52,334 bases of DNA from Methanoregula sp. (GTDB taxonomy: Archaea; Halobacteriota; Methanomicrobia; Methanomicrobiales; Methanospirillaceae). Positions within the stretch are counted from its first letter, which is position 1, and every line of letters begins with the position of its first letter. The translations under genes and the position numbers were made by a program. The stretch lies in assembly GCA_022710385.1 (NCBI GenBank), contig JAKLGZ010000003.1, positions 1 through 52,334 on the forward strand, read 5' to 3'. The notes under the pieces are model-generated. The model did not search any database. It had not been told where the DNA came from and was given only the letters and a program-made list of their open reading frames with translations. Below, piece after piece: positions 50,693-52,334 of the stretch.

Positions 50693-52334
50693 ATGGCGCT
50701 GCAGCGATCCGGGGTGATGGAATCGTATGAAAAGAGCCTTCAGGACGGATTGGGAGCAGCCCTGGAGGTAGCGACCCGAGCCCGGGCAGTGGGGATCGAT
50801 CCCCGGACGAGAGTTGAGATTCCTATCGCCAGTGACCTTGCAGACCGGGTTGAGGCACTCCTTGGAATCCGCGGGATCGCAGCCCGCATCAGGGAGCTGG
50901 AATCCGGAATGAGCCGGGAGGAGGCTGCACTCAGGATCGGTGACGATTTTGTTGAGCGCCGGTTTGGCGAACAATCCCGCGAAGAGATCCTTGACCATGC
51001 CATCCGGACGGCCATGGCTGTGCTCACCGAGGGGGTGGTGGCAGCCCCGACCGAGGGGATCGCAAAGATTGGAATTGGAAAGAATGATGACGGGACGGAT
51101 TACCTCCGAATTTATTATGCTGGTCCGATCCGGAGTGCAGGGGGCACAGCCCAGGCACTCTCTGTTCTTGTGGGAGATTATGTCAGGCGGGCACTCGGTA
51201 TCAACCGGTATATTCCCCGTGCGGAAGAGGTCGAACGGTATATCGAGGAGATCCGGCAGTATAACACGATCATGAACCTCCAGTACCTCCCCGGAGAGAG
51301 AGAGATCCGCCTCATCGTTGGTAATTGCCCTGTATGCATTGATGGGGAAGGAACAGAGCAGGAAGAGGTTGGAGGGTACCGCAATCTGGAACGGATCGAG
51401 ACGAACGCGGTCCGGGGGGGGATGGCACTTGTGCTGGCCGAGGGTCTTGCGCTCAAAGCCCCGAAAGTCCAGAAGTATGTCCGCGCAATGAAGATGGACG
51501 GGTGGGAATGGCTCGATGAGCTGACATCGGGTGCTGCGAAGAGCTCGGATCCCGATTCCGATACGATCCAACCAAAGGACAAGTATCTCCGTGATCTTAT
51601 TGGAGGGCGCCCTGTTTTCTCATACCCGATGAGGAAAGGCGGGTTCCGCCTCCGTTACGGGAGATCCAGGAATACCGGGTTTGCCGCAGCAGGAATCAAT
51701 CCTGCAACAATGCATATCCTGGGTAATTTCCTTGCTGTCGGTACCCAGATGAAGATAGAACGGCCGGGAAAGGCCGCAGGGATTGTACCAGTCGACACTA
51801 TAGACGGTCCGATGGTCAGGTTGAAAAATGGTGATGTGCTCCGTGTCGACGATGCAGAGACAGCCCGTGCCCTTGCCCCTGACATTGACAGGATTCTCGA
51901 TGTGGGAGAGATCCTGATCAGCTACGGGGAGTTTATGGAGAATAATCACCTGCTTGTACCGTCAGCCTATTGTGAGGAATGGTGGCAGCTTGAGGGAGGA
52001 TTTGAGCGGCCTTCGAACGAGCTTGAGGCTATAGCCCTCTGTTGTGAAGGAGCGTTCCTGCACCCGGACTATACCTGGTTCTGGGATGATATCAGTCCCG
52101 GGCAGGTCGCCGAGCTTGCAGGATTCATTGAAGAGCACGGGGAGATCCGGCATGGGGTTCTCCTTCTTCCGGATGAGCCGGCCATTAAAGAGATACTTGA
52201 GGAGCTGCTCATCGCCCACATGGTCAGGGAAAAGATGATCTGCATCAGCACCAACAAGGTGCTCCTTGCCTGTCTTGGCCTTGACCTCACTCTCAGGCGA
52301 CGAAAGGAATGGGAAAATGCCCCCATGGAACGTT
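50693..52334 (+). CDS. polC: DNA polymerase D large subunit DP2, 3' end beyond window
   Basis: The first 547 codons of the catalytic large subunit of the euryarchaeal replicative polymerase D. The N-terminus [20 protein letters not shown] is followed by [38 protein letters not shown] and [20 protein letters not shown], the last being strongly conserved in DP2. Further DP2 segments are [61 protein letters not shown] and [20 protein letters not shown]. The ATG at 50693 has AGGAG 7 bp upstream; ATG 50717 is a less likely alternative. The polymerase active site in the C-terminal half lies outside the window. The DP1 gene is not here. Confidence 0.96.
   Translation, partial: MALQRSGVMESYEKSLQDGLGAALEVATRARAVGIDPRTRVEIPIASDLADRVEALLGIRGIAARIRELESGMSREEAALRIGDDFVERRFGEQSREEILDHAIRTAMAVLTEGVVAAPTEGIAKIGIGKNDDGTDYLRIYYAGPIRSAGGTAQALSVLVGDYVRRALGINRYIPRAEEVERYIEEIRQYNTIMNLQYLPGEREIRLIVGNCPVCIDGEGTEQEEVGGYRNLERIETNAVRGGMALVLAEGLALKAPKVQKYVRAMKMDGWEWLDELTSGAAKSSDPDSDTIQPKDKYLRDLIGGRPVFSYPMRKGGFRLRYGRSRNTGFAAAGINPATMHILGNFLAVGTQMKIERPGKAAGIVPVDTIDGPMVRLKNGDVLRVDDAETARALAPDIDRILDVGEILISYGEFMENNHLLVPSAYCEEWWQLEGGFERPSNELEAIALCCEGAFLHPDYTWFWDDISPGQVAELAGFIEEHGEIRHGVLLLPDEPAIKEILEELLIAHMVREKMICISTNKVLLACLGLDLTLRRRKEWENAPMER

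Noticed and set aside
50678-51571. 297-codon minus-strand frame opposite DP2
   Set aside because: DP2 on the plus strand is unmistakable; the other frame is a shadow.

Overview
The window reads as chromosome of a methanogenic euryarchaeon, most likely a member of the Methanomicrobiales. Direct evidence for a methanogen is a seven-gene operon for activation of methyl-coenzyme M reductase (component A2 plus methanogenesis marker proteins 3, 5, 6, 7, 15 and 17) and cofD for coenzyme F420. Archaeal markers include DNA polymerase D large subunit, Hel308, RadB, RIO1 kinase, archaeal-type TyrRS, AspRS and GAPDH, a CDC48 ATPase and the archaeal mevalonate-route pair. The order-level placement is inferred from gene content and the style of the sensory proteins. 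I could not run a similarity search. No tRNA, rRNA, CRISPR array, insertion sequence or origin was recognised.

Region by region. 1-5.8 kb (minus strand): Hel308 (cut by the window edge), then KH protein, RIO1 and TyrRS as one leftward unit, a gene-free 0.8 kb, and type II GAPDH. 6.0-11.9 kb: a response regulator and a Cache/HAMP/PAS histidine kinase, divergent from a helix-turn-helix protein with about six PAS domains. 12-17.5 kb: Tsr3, a TudS-like desulfidase fused to a nucleoside deoxyribosyltransferase-like domain, a SelB-like protein without GTPase motifs, LemA plus DUF2207, and a PPC/DUF296 protein coupled to a YgiQ radical SAM enzyme. 19-22.2 kb: an AhpD-like protein, a secreted META-domain protein and an FxLYD lipoprotein. 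22.6-29.4 kb: the MCR activation operon, with adjoining genes overlapping or separated by 2 nt. 29.5-32.3 kb: a HAD phosphatase, ribose-1,5-bisphosphate isomerase and DapF. 32.3-35.4 kb: the translationally coupled operon larC-radB-tlpA-like-ccdA, divergent from cdc48 through a 46-bp region that can hold two leaderless promoters. 38-40.3 kb: an acyl-CoA synthetase and a RecA/KaiC-like protein with a ruined Walker A, behind a 20-bp near-palindrome at the TATA box. 40.3-45.6 kb: metE and aspS (coupled), an MNT-HepT fusion, cofD and an HD phosphohydrolase. 45.7-52.3 kb: a small membrane protein, the UbiD-like and aconitase-X genes of the archaeal mevalonate route, two HEAT-repeat proteins and the 5' part of DNA polymerase D large subunit.

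Most of the window is housekeeping and methanogenesis genes in tightly packed operons. Start codons are often placed about 25-33 bp from a TATA-like box, which suggests several leaderless transcripts. The least conventional items are the TudS-NDT fusion, the MNT-HepT fusion with a degenerate toxin motif, the insertion in the CDC48 D2 domain, the Walker-less RecA-like protein, and a few strong palindromes or hairpins near genes.
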